From contig NC_066593.1 in the NCBI RefSeq assembly GCF_905475345.1, positions 6,929,274 to 6,993,273 of the forward strand: a stretch of DNA of 64,000 nt, written 5' to 3'. This document shows positions 28,408 to 39,442 of this stretch, piece after piece; the stretch's first letter is position 1; each line of letters opens with the position of its first letter. The notes under the pieces were generated by a model. It was not told the DNA's origin and searched no databases. It was given only the letters and a program-made list of their open reading frames with translations. The DNA comes from Vespula vulgaris (taxonomy: Eukaryota; Arthropoda; Insecta; Hymenoptera; Vespidae). The translations under genes were made by a program, and so were the position numbers.

Positions 28408-29334
28408 CACAACGTAATATGGAAACTGCTTAGAACAGATACACGCACACATATGCAAACACACGGATACGCATCTGTCTAATTCGCATGACGAAGTGCC
28501 TCACGCAGTCTTTCACTTGCTCTCATTTATTTTTCTCTATCATCGTTGAACGAAATATTAACAGATTCATCCTTTGATTGCAGCGTACACGATAAGAAGC
28601 ACGTCTCCCATGGCAGACATCATCCCGCGGCTTATGTTGAAAGCTACGATGGTCCAGCAGTTGGATACAGCGATCGTGAAAGGATCACAGACGCTCATCA
28701 GAGTACATCGCATCACGATTCTAGATACTCCGATTTAGCGCCGAAGTAAGTAATCAAAAATCGTGCAAGTAACGTTTTCACCTCATCTTAAAATTTTAAA
28801 CAAAAGAAAAAAAGAACAAACGGCGTCGTTCTTCTCGAGCTTTAAAACGTTCGGTAGTTTTCTTTTCTTCTTCTTTTATATATACATAACATTAACCACT
28901 TTTTATCTCGATATTTTATTCTAATCCGACATCCCTTAACAATTATCAGTAAGAATCTAACATTTGTCATTTCTAAATAAAGTTTTAACATCTTCGGATA
29001 AAAAAGAAAAGATAAGAAAAATGTCGATCGAGCGTATCTTCTTCTTCCTCTTTCTTCGTTTTTTCCATCAGTCACATATGATTTATTTTTACAGTTTCAC
29101 CTTATCGTGGCGTAACCACGAACATATCGCCCCTACTAAAAGCGAACCTCACAATAAAGTCTTTAGTGTATCGCTAGAGTCGCAGTAAGTTTTCTATGAG
29201 CCAAAAAAACAAAACAAAAGGAGCGAGCAAGTTATTTGAAACATAAAAAGAGAAACAAAAATGCAGCTTTCTGTGATAACTTAAATGCCGCACTTTATTT
29301 ATCTCGAGCATACTTATTTACTTCCTTGATCTTT

Positions 29335-29426
<92 letters not shown>

Positions 29427-29970
29427 TCGCTTTTCATTTCTTCTTCTTTTTTTTTTTAACTGTCATAAAGTACTTACACTTGGGGATACCTTATACGAAA
29501 GTCGAAGAAGCGTACGAGATAAGATACGTCTTTTCAATCTTAATTTGTATCATATACATATTATATACGTGCTGGGTTCCCACTCATCGAGTTAGTCCCT
29601 TTTTTTATTTAAACGCTCTGGACGCCCTCGTTTAATAATAAAATAATCTTCGAACTCTGTGCTTAAATTTATCAATGTCAGCGACACATATCCCATCACG
29701 CAACCACATTGGTCACGCTTTTTCTCCCGGTTATTTACAGGTGAGTGGGAACCTTGCGGGGGGGGCAACTACTCGCGTCTCTTGATACGCCTCTGCACGT
29801 AAGTCGCAAGACTATTGTTAACAAATGTTTCTCCACCATTTTCATTTCTTCGTCTTCGTTCCTTTCATTTTCTACCCTTTCTTCATATCTCACCCTTCTA
29901 CTTTTTCTTCTACTTCTTCTTCTTCTTCCTCTTCTTCTTCATCTTCTTCTACTTCTTCTTCTTCTTCTTC

Positions 29971-30002
<32 letters not shown>

Positions 30003-30511
30003 CTTCTTCTTCTTCTTTTCTTCTTTTTATTCTTTAAGTACAATCATACTTTGGTTTTAACCATTATACGTACATAGTACATACATACATACGTATCTGT
30101 CTATATATATGATATTATCACGATAGCTTTGCCAAGGTCAGGCTTCTTGCGGAAAAGAAAAAGGGCTTCGCGTGCGTTTCCAAGAAGATTCCGAAGATCA
30201 AGAATCAAGACGATGCTTTTTTATTTATTCTTGATACATGTCGTCCATTTTACGCAATATCATGTGCTGTTAAAAAAAAAAAAATACGCGCATATCTATC
30301 ATTCTTTGATTGCATCATTTTTGGCCGTGTTATTTTGCGAAAAAGAAAGAACGCGAAAGCATGTTTATTATCTATATACAATCTGTATACGTGCGGTACG
30401 CGTATATACACGTATTAAATAAAAGAGGATAGCCCACATAAAGTGTTACAAAATATTTTTACCATAAATGTTGAAGCTGTCGACATTGAATATTTTTTTC
30501 TTTTTTTTTTC

Positions 30512-30549
<38 letters not shown>

Positions 30550-31227
30550 ATACCGAAGAGAAAACTGATTATTTAATCAACAAAAAGAATTAAATAAGGA
30601 TGACCTCCTTCATTAATTATTAAACTGCATACTTTTAATCTTTCGTAAGAAAGATCAAAGTAAATAAGAGTCGACAGTAATTTCGTGATCTTGTTTCAAT
30701 GATGCAAAGATTTGTGACGCAAATTTTACGTGGGATATCAATCCCGCGATCGGCTCAATGATATATTTCATTTTGCTTGGATAGCTGCTATATCGATCGT
30801 TTGTTTGCTAAGGCATCTTTATAATATTTGCGAAGGGTTAATATATTCGATAAATGTTTGATGAATTACTCATTACGTTTACTTTGTTAATTGTGAATGC
30901 AAATGCGATCTCTTTTCGCGTGTGACGTTACGAGCCACGCGACGAACGTAAAATATTTGCGATCGTGGCGTATAGAGGCCTTCGTTATATTTTTATCATG
31001 CAATTATTATTTTAGAAATTGGGACTTTCCAAATGGTGGACCACCAAGATATCAACCTACTGCTGCTGCTCCTCCCTTAAGTACAGAATATGAACGTCCA
31101 CCTCCTTATTACTATCCTGGGCCAGGGTGTGTCTCTCTTTTATCATAAAAGCTAATTAAACTTCATAGTTACGAATAGATGAGAAATGATGAAACGTACG
31201 AAATTGATTTTCAGGGATAGAAATTAG
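21332..31227 (+). CDS. Prominin-like pentaspan membrane protein (5' end missing)
   Basis: Prominins sit in plasma-membrane protrusions and bind cholesterol; in insects a prominin acts in photoreceptor membranes. Exons: 21332-21599, 21752-22104, 22242-22363, 22458-22481, 25017-25312, 25388-25536, 25625-25840, 25929-26484, 26564-26722, 26820-26941, 27731-27781, 28584-28745, 29095-29184, 31016-31126, 31215-31227 (TAG). All phases agree and about 896 codons are visible. Family features: TM1 at visible residues 24-48, then the Cys-rich signature GLFFWCCRCAGQCGGR; TM2 75-97; a large outer loop; TM3 355-380; a short Cys-rich loop; TM4 405-428; a second large loop with N-glycosylation sites (e.g. NITN, NATL); TM5 716-738; and a Pro/Tyr/His-rich cytoplasmic tail ending PPPYYYPGPGDRN. 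The signal peptide and roughly the first 80-100 residues are not found. The first exon starts in phase 1, so an upstream exon must exist, possibly far to the left. Identity is by recognition of the pentaspan layout and Cys motif. Confidence 0.85.
22458..22481 (+). other. 24-nt microexon of the prominin-like gene
   Basis: Exactly eight codons (YMDRYFPK) between CATGCAG and GTATGA splice signals, followed by a 2.5 kb intron. It is in phase 0 on both sides, so including or skipping it keeps the frame. The encoded residues read smoothly into the next exon (LPDLTSAL). Confidence 0.75.
23291..23324. repeat. TA microsatellite in prominin intron
   Basis: TA array in the 2.5 kb intron after the microexon. 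Confidence 0.8.
23932..23982. repeat. CT microsatellite in prominin intron
   Basis: About 25 CT units with CCC interruptions near the 3' side. Confidence 0.9.
24081..24134. repeat. TA microsatellite in prominin intron
   Basis: About 26 TA units with one GC interruption. Confidence 0.9.
24869..24955. repeat. CT / CTTT microsatellite in prominin intron
   Basis: About 21 CT units passing into CTTT units. It ends roughly 60 bases before the next exon's acceptor, so on the mRNA strand it forms a very long pyrimidine tract upstream of that site. Confidence 0.9.
28360..28405. repeat. TA microsatellite in prominin intron
   Basis: About 23 perfect TA units, in the intron before exon 28584-28745. 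Confidence 0.9.
29332..29428. repeat. TTTC tetranucleotide array in prominin intron
   Basis: About 24 near-perfect TTTC units, all pyrimidine on the transcript strand. It explains an apparent open frame of Ser/Phe/Leu repeats. Confidence 0.95.
29905..30030. repeat. TTC trinucleotide array in prominin intron
   Basis: About 35 TTC units with TAC, CCTC and ATC interruptions; a pure perfect run of TTC forms the 3' end. The trinucleotide keeps all frames open, giving false poly-Leu, poly-Phe and poly-Ser frames. Confidence 0.95.
30517..30543. repeat. TA microsatellite in prominin intron
   Basis: About thirteen TA units after a T-rich stretch. Confidence 0.85.
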
Positions 31228-31415
31228 GACACAAGTGCCGTGGCATGCACGAAGGCAGCGTTGAACAGTGTAGCAACTCATAGCCTTACGCGCAGTTACA
31301 AAAGGTCATTGAAGAAAAAGAAGAAAAAGAAAAAGAATAACCAGTCCGCTTGCAAGCGAGACTACGTTTGATCATCGTTGTTCTTAGGTGTGCCACGGAT
31401 CGGCCAAACGCGAGA

Positions 31416-31416
31416 A

Positions 31417-31482
<66 letters not shown>

Positions 31483-31546
31483 CATTATTATTACTACTAC
31501 TATTACTATTATTATTATGATTATGATGATAATAATGATGATGTGA

Positions 31547-31592
<46 letters not shown>

Positions 31593-31684
31593 GCTTATGA
31601 GTATGATTATGATTATGATTATGATTATGATTATGATTACTATTTTTTATTATTATTATTCTTATTATTATTATTATATTATTA
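31416..31684. repeat. ATT / GATTAT array just after the prominin stop
   Basis: About 270 bases of ATT-type repeat with a GATTAT hexamer sub-array around 31600-31640 and some ACT and ATG variants. It starts 189 bases after the stop codon, so it is likely transcribed in the 3' UTR. It creates false poly-Tyr and poly-Ile frames. Confidence 0.95.
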
Positions 31685-34544
31685 AAGACCAGTTTGAAGA
31701 TAAAAGGAAAAAAACAGACTGAGATAGAATAATGATATTCTTCGACGATTTTCTTCTTCCTCCAAAAGGATAATCGAGAGATTAAATCGATTAATGATCT
31801 AGCGCATTGCGATCATTACCTACGGAAGAAGTCGTCTTAGATTACGGAATGATTTTATGATCGAAGACTAACCGAACGATGTATATGACGTATCCTTTAA
31901 ATCGAGAGGGCAAAGAAATGGCACCAAACTGGTGGCGTTGAAGATTCAAATTGTTGCGAATCGCGGGACGATCGATTATCGCACGACTGATCGTTTAACG
32001 ATTTACGATCCAGCGTATGCTCGTTAAGTCGAAGGTGGATACATTGAAGATCAGAGTTTCTTGCTTAATATATACATATATATATACATATATAATATAT
32101 ATACACATACATATATACACTACATATATACATGTTTAACAATCTGTGTTCATATTGTGCTTCTTCGAGTACATTTTATATGAAAGTCGTCTTCGTGGAA
32201 TGCACTACATTTGTTTAAGATCTCTAAAAAAAAAAAGAAAAACAAATTTAAAGATTTAATGAAATCCTAAACAAATAAATCCTATGACCTATACTTTTGC
32301 ATTTAGTTCCTATTACAGGATTGAAATCACAATATAGCAGTATTAATGAATTTCATTTTCTTAAATTTCGCTTAAACTCATTTTCATTATGTAAGAGAAT
32401 CATATTTTTAATTAATATAAGTGTCATTTTCAAATACTCACACGTAAGAATATGCAGTATGTATATGCATTTACGCTAATTCTTCTATACGATATCATTC
32501 ATGAAAGTATTCTTCATATATGAAAGCATGAAACACTGTATCTTGATATATCTGCTTTCTCTGTTATTAAAAAAAAAAAAGCAAAAAGGTAGAAATTAGT
32601 AGCTTTTATGCGTATCTCCTTTCAATTTGTCTTCGGTTCAAAATTAGTTTAGTCTAATATCTAAACATGTGTATGATATACTATAAAAGAATTAATGTCT
32701 TAGTTTAATTTATCTATACAAGTTCATGCTGCCGATTTGACGCTTCGTTTCTAAACAATTTTTCAAGGAATCATGCGACATCCAAAGATGTGATGATTTA
32801 CAATTTTAAACATTTAACATCAAACGACGCCATATATAAATGCCAAACAACGTTCTTGTACGATCTGTATAAATTCGAAAGCACGTTGCGTATCTTCGAG
32901 TTGTATGAATAATAATATTGGACCCTATTTTATAATCATTAAATAAATAATAGAGATTGATTTTCTATTTCCATGTACAAATACGAACGAATAATATAGT
33001 TTTGCATTTGATACACGGAATAGAAAATTATTTTCTAAAGAACGGGGTCAAAACTATAACGATCGTGCATACACGATTGTTTAAATAGTCGTTTTCTTAC
33101 TATTACTTTATTATGTAATTTATCAGTATAAGAATTCATTTTTACGTTGCATAGATCGTTTGCTTGGTCGAATCTACGCTACGTATAAATGCTTTGATGT
33201 ATAAATGCAGCATCCATCATCCTTTCGAGTACAGAAATTTTTCAGAAAAAAGAAAAAAATTCTCGATATGCCAGTATGATAAAAGAGACATACCGTAACG
33301 TAATAATCAAATACTTATTCATCGCGTTATAAGCTGCTAAAACAGCTAACTTGTCGTTCATCTATGATTAATGTTATTAAGAAGAATTAATGTTAACACG
33401 TATATAACTGTCATTAAATAATTACTTATTCTACAATTGACCTAACTTGGGAAGATGCAGTAGTAAAAGAACTTACATTGATTACATAAATTAATAAGTA
33501 ATAATCGTTGTTAATACAATTAGTTTTTTCGTACAAATGAAATCAATTCTGGCGGCTGTTCTTCGATATAAAAACAATTAATGAAGTAGAAAGTTTCTCT
33601 TAATACTACATATGTATGTGTTTCTTAAAACTAACTGTATTCTGAAGGGATGCTCACAAGGATATTGCATAATATTTGTCGCTGTAATGATCTGACAGTT
33701 ACTCTCTTATATGTACAGAATTTTGAAAATTAATTAATACGGTAGATAACGCCGCCCATGCTACAACATCGAGCCTTATTGGCTGGTAGCAAATTGCCAA
33801 AAAGATACTTTCATCATAATGTATATGAACGTACTAAAGTGGGAGCACAAAATTCGTAGGATCTTTTCGAAACTATGTGTGAGAGAATGTGTGAAAGTGA
33901 TAGCGAGGATGGAAAGAAAGCGTAATACATGAATGACTTTAAATGAACACTGCATATACTTTCTGCTTTATTACTACTATATTTACACCTTTAGCATAAT
34001 CAATTTCAACTTGACCTTAGAGCGTCAACGTTTGATGAAACGGATACCGGGTGTATGTATCGTGCAATTGAAAAACGGTGATCTTTCTTAAATCATGGAG
34101 TGTAACAATTAAATACTAATATGGACTATTAAAGTTATTTCACTTGACGGACTGTACTGAAGACTCAAATGTAGATAAACACAGTTAGAGAATGAGTGCC
34201 GAGAAATAAGATGTATTTCAGAGAACAATCGATATCATACAAAATGAAATTTGCATTAACATGCTAGTATGTATATCGTTAATCATTTTGGTGCTATTTT
34301 TATATGTAACTATGTAGAAATAATTGGTACTAGGCACTCCTTCTCTATGTTTGTACTAGTACTGGCTAAGTAATAATGCATTTTACAAATAAAATGGAAA
34401 ATATCTTTTAGTATTATCAATCAAATGATTAAGTTTAATTTTACTAATAAAAGTACTTGTTATTTTCATTTTTTCTTTTTTAACAAAATATTACGAAAAA
34501 CTTATAAATTAAAATTTATTTCATTTTTTATGTTATGAACATTA

Positions 34545-34548
<4 letters not shown>

Positions 34549-34579
<31 letters not shown>
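34549..34579. repeat. Poly-T run (31 bases)
   Basis: An uninterrupted run of T. No flanking transposon ends or target-site duplication were seen, so I do not call it the tail of an inserted retroelement. Confidence 0.9.
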
Positions 34580-34581
<2 letters not shown>

Positions 34582-35060
34582 TTTCATTATAGCATCTATT
34601 CAGTGGAAATATTTTTGAAAAAGTGTGTATGATTCAAGTTACTTTATAGCATATAAATATGTTTTAAAATTTTTCAAATTTATGCTACAGGACGTCGACT
34701 AATCGTACATGAAAGTAGAAGAGAAACAGTACGTCATAAATTATGGCGTTTTTAAAATACTTGGATTTTGTTTGTTAAAGGTTATTATTATTATTATTAT
34801 ATCGTAATTATTATACAAATGAGTGTATCACGGTTTAAATATATCTATTTTATATTAAAGCAGCAACCACAAGCAGTGTTGTTTCATAAGAGAATAACAT
34901 TTTTCGAACATTCGCATTGGTCCCGTTATTGTTTTGCCAATTAACGATATTTTCGTAGAATATAAAAGAGATTACTTATTAATATATTATAGCACAATGA
35001 AATAAGGAACAAGGCTATTAATGGACGGAATTGATTATTAAATTATTATACATCACAGCA

Positions 35061-37564
35061 TTAACAATTAATCCTGTTATCTTTACCCCATTTACGCATA
35101 ACACGAATAATTTGTTCCACTTGTGAATTAGATGTATTTCTGAGTAAAAGAATTACTTCAGGAAGTAAATCTCTGTAAAAACACAATATGATTAATTCCA
35201 AATCAATTTATCTATTTATTAATCTATGTTAGTTTATATGCTATCTATATATAAAACATACGTTGGTTGTTTCTCTGCAACAATATATTGAAATGTACCA
35301 CAACAAGCTCCACGTTTACCTTCCCAATGTTCTGGACTAGGATCCATTCGTTCTAACATATCAAATGCTTTAGCAGCATACCAAAATTCACCTACTTTAT
35401 AACAAGTATTTGCAATCATTTGCAATAAATTAAATGATTCTGTTGATGTATCCATTTTTAAATATAACTCCCATGCAAGTTCTGCTTTTTTATTCATAAT
35501 ATCTAAAAAGATTGGATTCATTTATTAAATATAGTACTTATTTTTTAAATAATATAAGCCTGTGCTCTATATTCATATCAAACTTACAAGAATAAGCCAA
35601 AAGACTGATGTAAATATAATCATTTTTGTATTTTTCATTATGTATCATCAAGAAAGCTTCTTCTGCCTCTTTAAAATAACCTGCTGCAGATTGTGCTTGT
35701 GCATAATTAAAATTAAAATTATCTTCATTAGAAAAATAAGTTTTAATTGAGTTTAAATAAACCAGAACTTCTTCAAATTGTCGGTAAAGAAAAAAACAAG
35801 ATGCCATACACTGTCTACCAGGTATGGTATCACATTCTGATGCAGAAGAACCCACCAGTTGAAAATATTGTTGAGCAGTTTTTATATTATCACGCTAAAA
35901 ATATTTATTACTTTACTCTTTAAATCTTAGAATCTATATTATAACTACCTATCTAGTCTAAAAAATCTAATAACTTACAGAACCAATTTCCTGACCCATT
36001 ACTGCATTTACTATGCCTTTTAATATATATTCTTGTGGAACAGCAGGTTCAAGATCTTTAATAAGTTCATACGCTTCCTTTATATCATCTTGCTTTAAAT
36101 AATATATTACCAAATTAAGTCGAGCTTCTGGTATAACATCTACTAAATTTGGTAGAATTTGTAAAGCTCCTTCCCCGTTTCGAAATACCTATAATATTGA
36201 TTACATTACTAAAGACAAAATCATTTTGTATTATAGCATTTTTCTTTCTATTTATTAGTTAAGAAAATTGTACATACAACAGTGTTATGACGAATAAGAT
36301 CATGTCCAAAACTGAAAGAGCTTGATATCTTTCCTATGAGCTGCTTCATTTCAGCTTGTGCAGCATTTCCATTATACAAACGAAAATGATTACAAGCTTT
36401 CAAATTGATTGCAATTGCACTATCTGGAAATTTTTGTAAGTATACTTGTAGAACTTCTTGTGCAACATCATAATAATCTAACTTGTAGTAGCACAGAGCT
36501 ACATATACATTTAAAGCTACATAATCTCTGAAAAAAATCATATTCCCTTTAAAAAAGTATTCTTAAAATTAGTATTATTATAAAATTATCAAATAGTTTG
36601 ATGAAAAATAATTGTTATAAACAAATATAGGTGTATGACAGGAAAAGTATTGGATTAAATACTAAGGGTGCAAATAGGATGGGAGATGGATACCTGCAAT
36701 TTTTTAATTGTGTAATAAAATATACTTCTGAATCAGTTTCGTGCATAAAACTGTTTTCTTTTCTTTCATCCACTTTGCTAAATGCATATGAAATCAATTA
36801 GTAACTACAAAACTGAATAGTCAAGATACCTATATTGTCAATATAAAGATACTTATATTGTCAAAATATTAATTTAAATTTTCTCTTATTTAATTAACTC
36901 TTTTCTGATATAATAAATAAATACTTAACCTGTTATCAAGCAATATCCGTTTATAAACATCAATGGCCTCCTGATAATGTGCTCTAAGATAGTGTATGGA
37001 TGCCAAACTAAGTTGATCTTCTAAAACATCGTGTAACATCTGATGATACTCTAGCAACTTTGCTTCATTACCCATTTTGTGTGCTAAATGAAATAAAAGT
37101 CTTGTCTTCAATTTACTATCAGGTGCTTCTTCCAATAATTTTTGTGCTTCCGGATACATGCCAAGATAAAAATAACAACATGCTAAGTTTGTAATTAGAT
37201 CTACTAGAACATTTTCTTTTTTTTTCAGATTTTCATAAATAGTGAGAGCTCGCTTGTAGTCTCCAAGATGAAAGGCACAATAACCCATCCATAATTCTGA
37301 TTCCAAATTACTACCAGAAGTACTTTGGAATTCCAAAAGAGTTAAAGCACCTATGTAATCACGTTTTTCTAAAAATTCTTCTAACTTTGGTATGTTAGTA
37401 CGTGATGCAGATAATCTTGATCCCTCTGATGAAGCTGGTTTGGCTCTTGACAAAATCTGTAATTCAAAATGAATGTAATGAATATGTATAGGTAAAAGTA
37501 TTTTTGCAAAGAATTCATATTTAATCGTATATATCTAATATACAAAGAAAAATTTAGATACCAT
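35061..37564 (-). CDS. IFT56: Intraflagellar transport protein 56 (TTC26)
   Basis: IFT56 (TTC26, DYF-13) is a TPR subunit of the IFT-B complex that carries cargo into cilia; in insects cilia occur in sensory neurons and sperm. Exons in transcript order: 37564-37562 (only the ATG), 37456-36930, 36527-36278, 36188-35979, 35894-35588, 35502-35262, 35172-35061 (TAA). They total 550 codons including stop, giving 549 aa, close to the vertebrate protein (about 554). Conserved blocks include IPKLEE near the N-terminus, GYCAFHLGDYKRAL, NLACCYFYLGMYPEAQ, ACNHFRLYNG, SASECDTIPGRQCMASCFF and a C-terminal MRKWGKDNRI. TPR-like helical repeats run through the whole chain. The gene is head-to-head with NUBP2, with 365 bases between start codons. 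I saw no clear X-box (RFX site) in that gap. Confidence 0.96.
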
Positions 37565-37929
37565 GTTTGAATGTCATCATAGACAGGTGTACGCTTATTG
37601 ATTATTTCTGGATCGCATGACGTTTCAGTTACTGCTTTGAAATATTAAAAAAAAAAAAATGCGAAATATACATCTCTTAGTGCGTTTTATAATTAATACT
37701 TAAAAACATTAATAATAACAAGCATGTTTAAAACTTTCAATCGATTTAATCGTGATGAAATCGATAACATTTCGAATACTGCTTTTAAATTATACGCAAA
37801 AGTTTCAACCAATCAATGTCTGTATATATTTATATTGATTATAGTAGCAGTGCCATCTAGGTAGAGAGAGAACTAAATATTGTGTAAGCTACGTACGGTC
37901 ATTATTTGTTTATATTTCTATGTTGCGAG
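37565..37929. promoter_or_regulatory. Putative bidirectional promoter, IFT56 / NUBP2
   Basis: A 365-base gap between two divergent start codons that must hold both 5' UTRs and promoters. It contains a TGACGT (CRE-like half site) near 37619 and no TATA box in a useful place for either gene. A shared promoter is inferred from spacing only. Confidence 0.5.
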
Positions 37930-39098
37930 ATGTTAGAAGGAGTAAAACACGTGCTGCTAGTTCTTTCCGGAAAGGGAGGCGTAGGTAAATCTACTATTAG
38001 TACACAACTGGCCCTTGCACTTAAAGAGTCTGGATTTAAAGTGAGTTATCAAAATTTAATATATCAGTGCAATAGGTTAGGAAGAGTAAATATTAAAATG
38101 TTATTAGGTTGGCTTGTTGGATGTAGATCTTTGTGGTCCTAGTGTACCATATTTATTAAACTTAGAGGGTAAAGACGTGCACCAATCATCTGATGGGTAA
38201 GTCAAAGATTTGTTATTAATTATTTTTTATACCAATTTTAGTTGAGTAAAAAAAGTCATGCGTCAAGTTAACAATTTTATATATTACATCTTTGTAGCTG
38301 GGTACCAGTATTTGCTGACACAGAGCAGAGATTATCTGTGATGTCAATTGGTTTTTTATTAAAAAATCAAAATGACAGTGTGATCTGGCGTGGTCCTAAA
38401 AAAACAGCTATGATTAAGCAATTTTTAACAGATGTAGTATGGCAAAATTTAGATTATTTAATTATTGATACACCACCTGGTACTTCAGATGAACATATCA
38501 CAGTGATGGAAAACTTAAAGTAAAGCAATTATCTTTATGATTTTCATAGTATCTTTCTATATATACTAAGATATCATCAGAAACTTTTATATATTATATA
38601 TACAAATTTCATATTAGTAAATTCCATTTCTTATCACACATTTCAGAAATGTTAAATGTGATGGTGCAATTTTAATTACAACTCCACAAGCAGTTGCAGT
38701 TGATGATGTTTTGAGAGAAGTTACATTTTGTAGAAAAACTGGGATTCCTATAATTGGTATTGTGGAAAATATGAGTGGTTTTGTTTGTCCATCTTGTGAA
38801 GTAAGACTTCCAATAAAAAATGATTTAAAAGCTTAATTTGTTATGGTAGTAAATATTTTCTTAATTCTTTTTTATTTTCTTTCTTTTTTAGGAATGTACA
38901 AATATATTTTCATCAGGTGGAGGAACAGTCCTTTCAGAAATGGTAAAGGTACCATTTTTAGTTAAGATACCTATAGATCCTCAAGTTGGTAGATTAGCAG
39001 ATAAAGCTCAAAGTGTCTTAATTACTCTTCCCAATAGTCAAGTTGCACAAGTATTTCGAAAATTAGTTGAAGAACTTACTAAAAGTAAGGAAGCTTGA
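37930..39098 (+). CDS. NUBP2: Cytosolic Fe-S cluster assembly factor NUBP2
   Basis: NUBP2 (yeast Cfd1) is an Mrp/MinD-type P-loop ATPase that acts with NUBP1 as the scaffold for cytosolic iron-sulfur cluster assembly. Exons: 37930-38040, 38108-38196, 38298-38519, 38647-38800, 38892-39098 (TGA); 261 codons including stop, 260 aa (vertebrate about 271). The deviant Walker A motif GKGGVGKST is near residues 15-23, LLDVDLCGPSVP follows the first intron, and IDTPPGTSDEH and WRGPKK are present. The C-terminal CPSC provides the CxxC that binds the bridging cluster. The start at 37930 (MLEGVKH) aligns with family N-termini. An out-of-frame ATG at 37920 overlaps it. The short N-terminus lacks the extra cluster-binding Cys region of NUBP1, which favours NUBP2. 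Confidence 0.96.
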
Positions 39099-39442
39099 AA
39101 CTATAAAATTGTAAGATATAAAATAAATAAAAATCCTATATATTTTATAATAAAAACTAAATATTTTACATAACACAATTAAATGTGTATGTATCTATAC
39201 AATATAATTTCAATTAATCTCGTATAAGTAATAAAATATAATCTTTAGGATTAATCAGAAATCATACACACATTTTGTTACGATTTTGTATATAAAATAA
39301 TTTTTGTTTAATAATTTCTCTATTAATATAAGTATATTAATTGTACTATTTTAAATTTATATACAAATATTTTTATGTATAAATATAGTAAAAACATTTT
39401 TCTTTTATATATATTTATATATATATATTAATTCCATATTAC
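39099..39442. terminator. Shared 3' spacer of NUBP2 and UMP synthase
   Basis: 344 bases between two convergent stop codons. It is very AT-rich, with AATAAA on the + strand about 25 bases after the NUBP2 stop. The two 3' UTRs must be short or overlap as antisense. Confidence 0.55.

Larger units (their letters stand above)
31228..35060. other. Prominin 3' region and spacer; no gene seen
   Basis: This 3.8 kb stretch begins right after the prominin stop codon and ends at the IFT56 stop codon on the other strand. It contains an ATT array, a TA/CA patch near 32068-32130, a 31-T run, and several AATAAA signals on the + strand (for example near 32275 and 34387). No open frame looks like protein. Much of the left part is probably prominin 3' UTR. 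Confidence 0.6.

Noticed and set aside
29815..30077. Open frames of poly-Leu, poly-Phe and poly-Ser on the + strand
   Set aside because: They are three readings of one TTC array; no frame has non-repeat protein sequence or splice support.
31378..31722. Open frame rich in Tyr and Ile
   Set aside because: Produced by the ATT array after the prominin stop codon.
34549..34579. Poly-T run as the tail of an inserted retroelement
   Set aside because: No element body, no target-site duplication and no reverse-transcriptase frame beside it.
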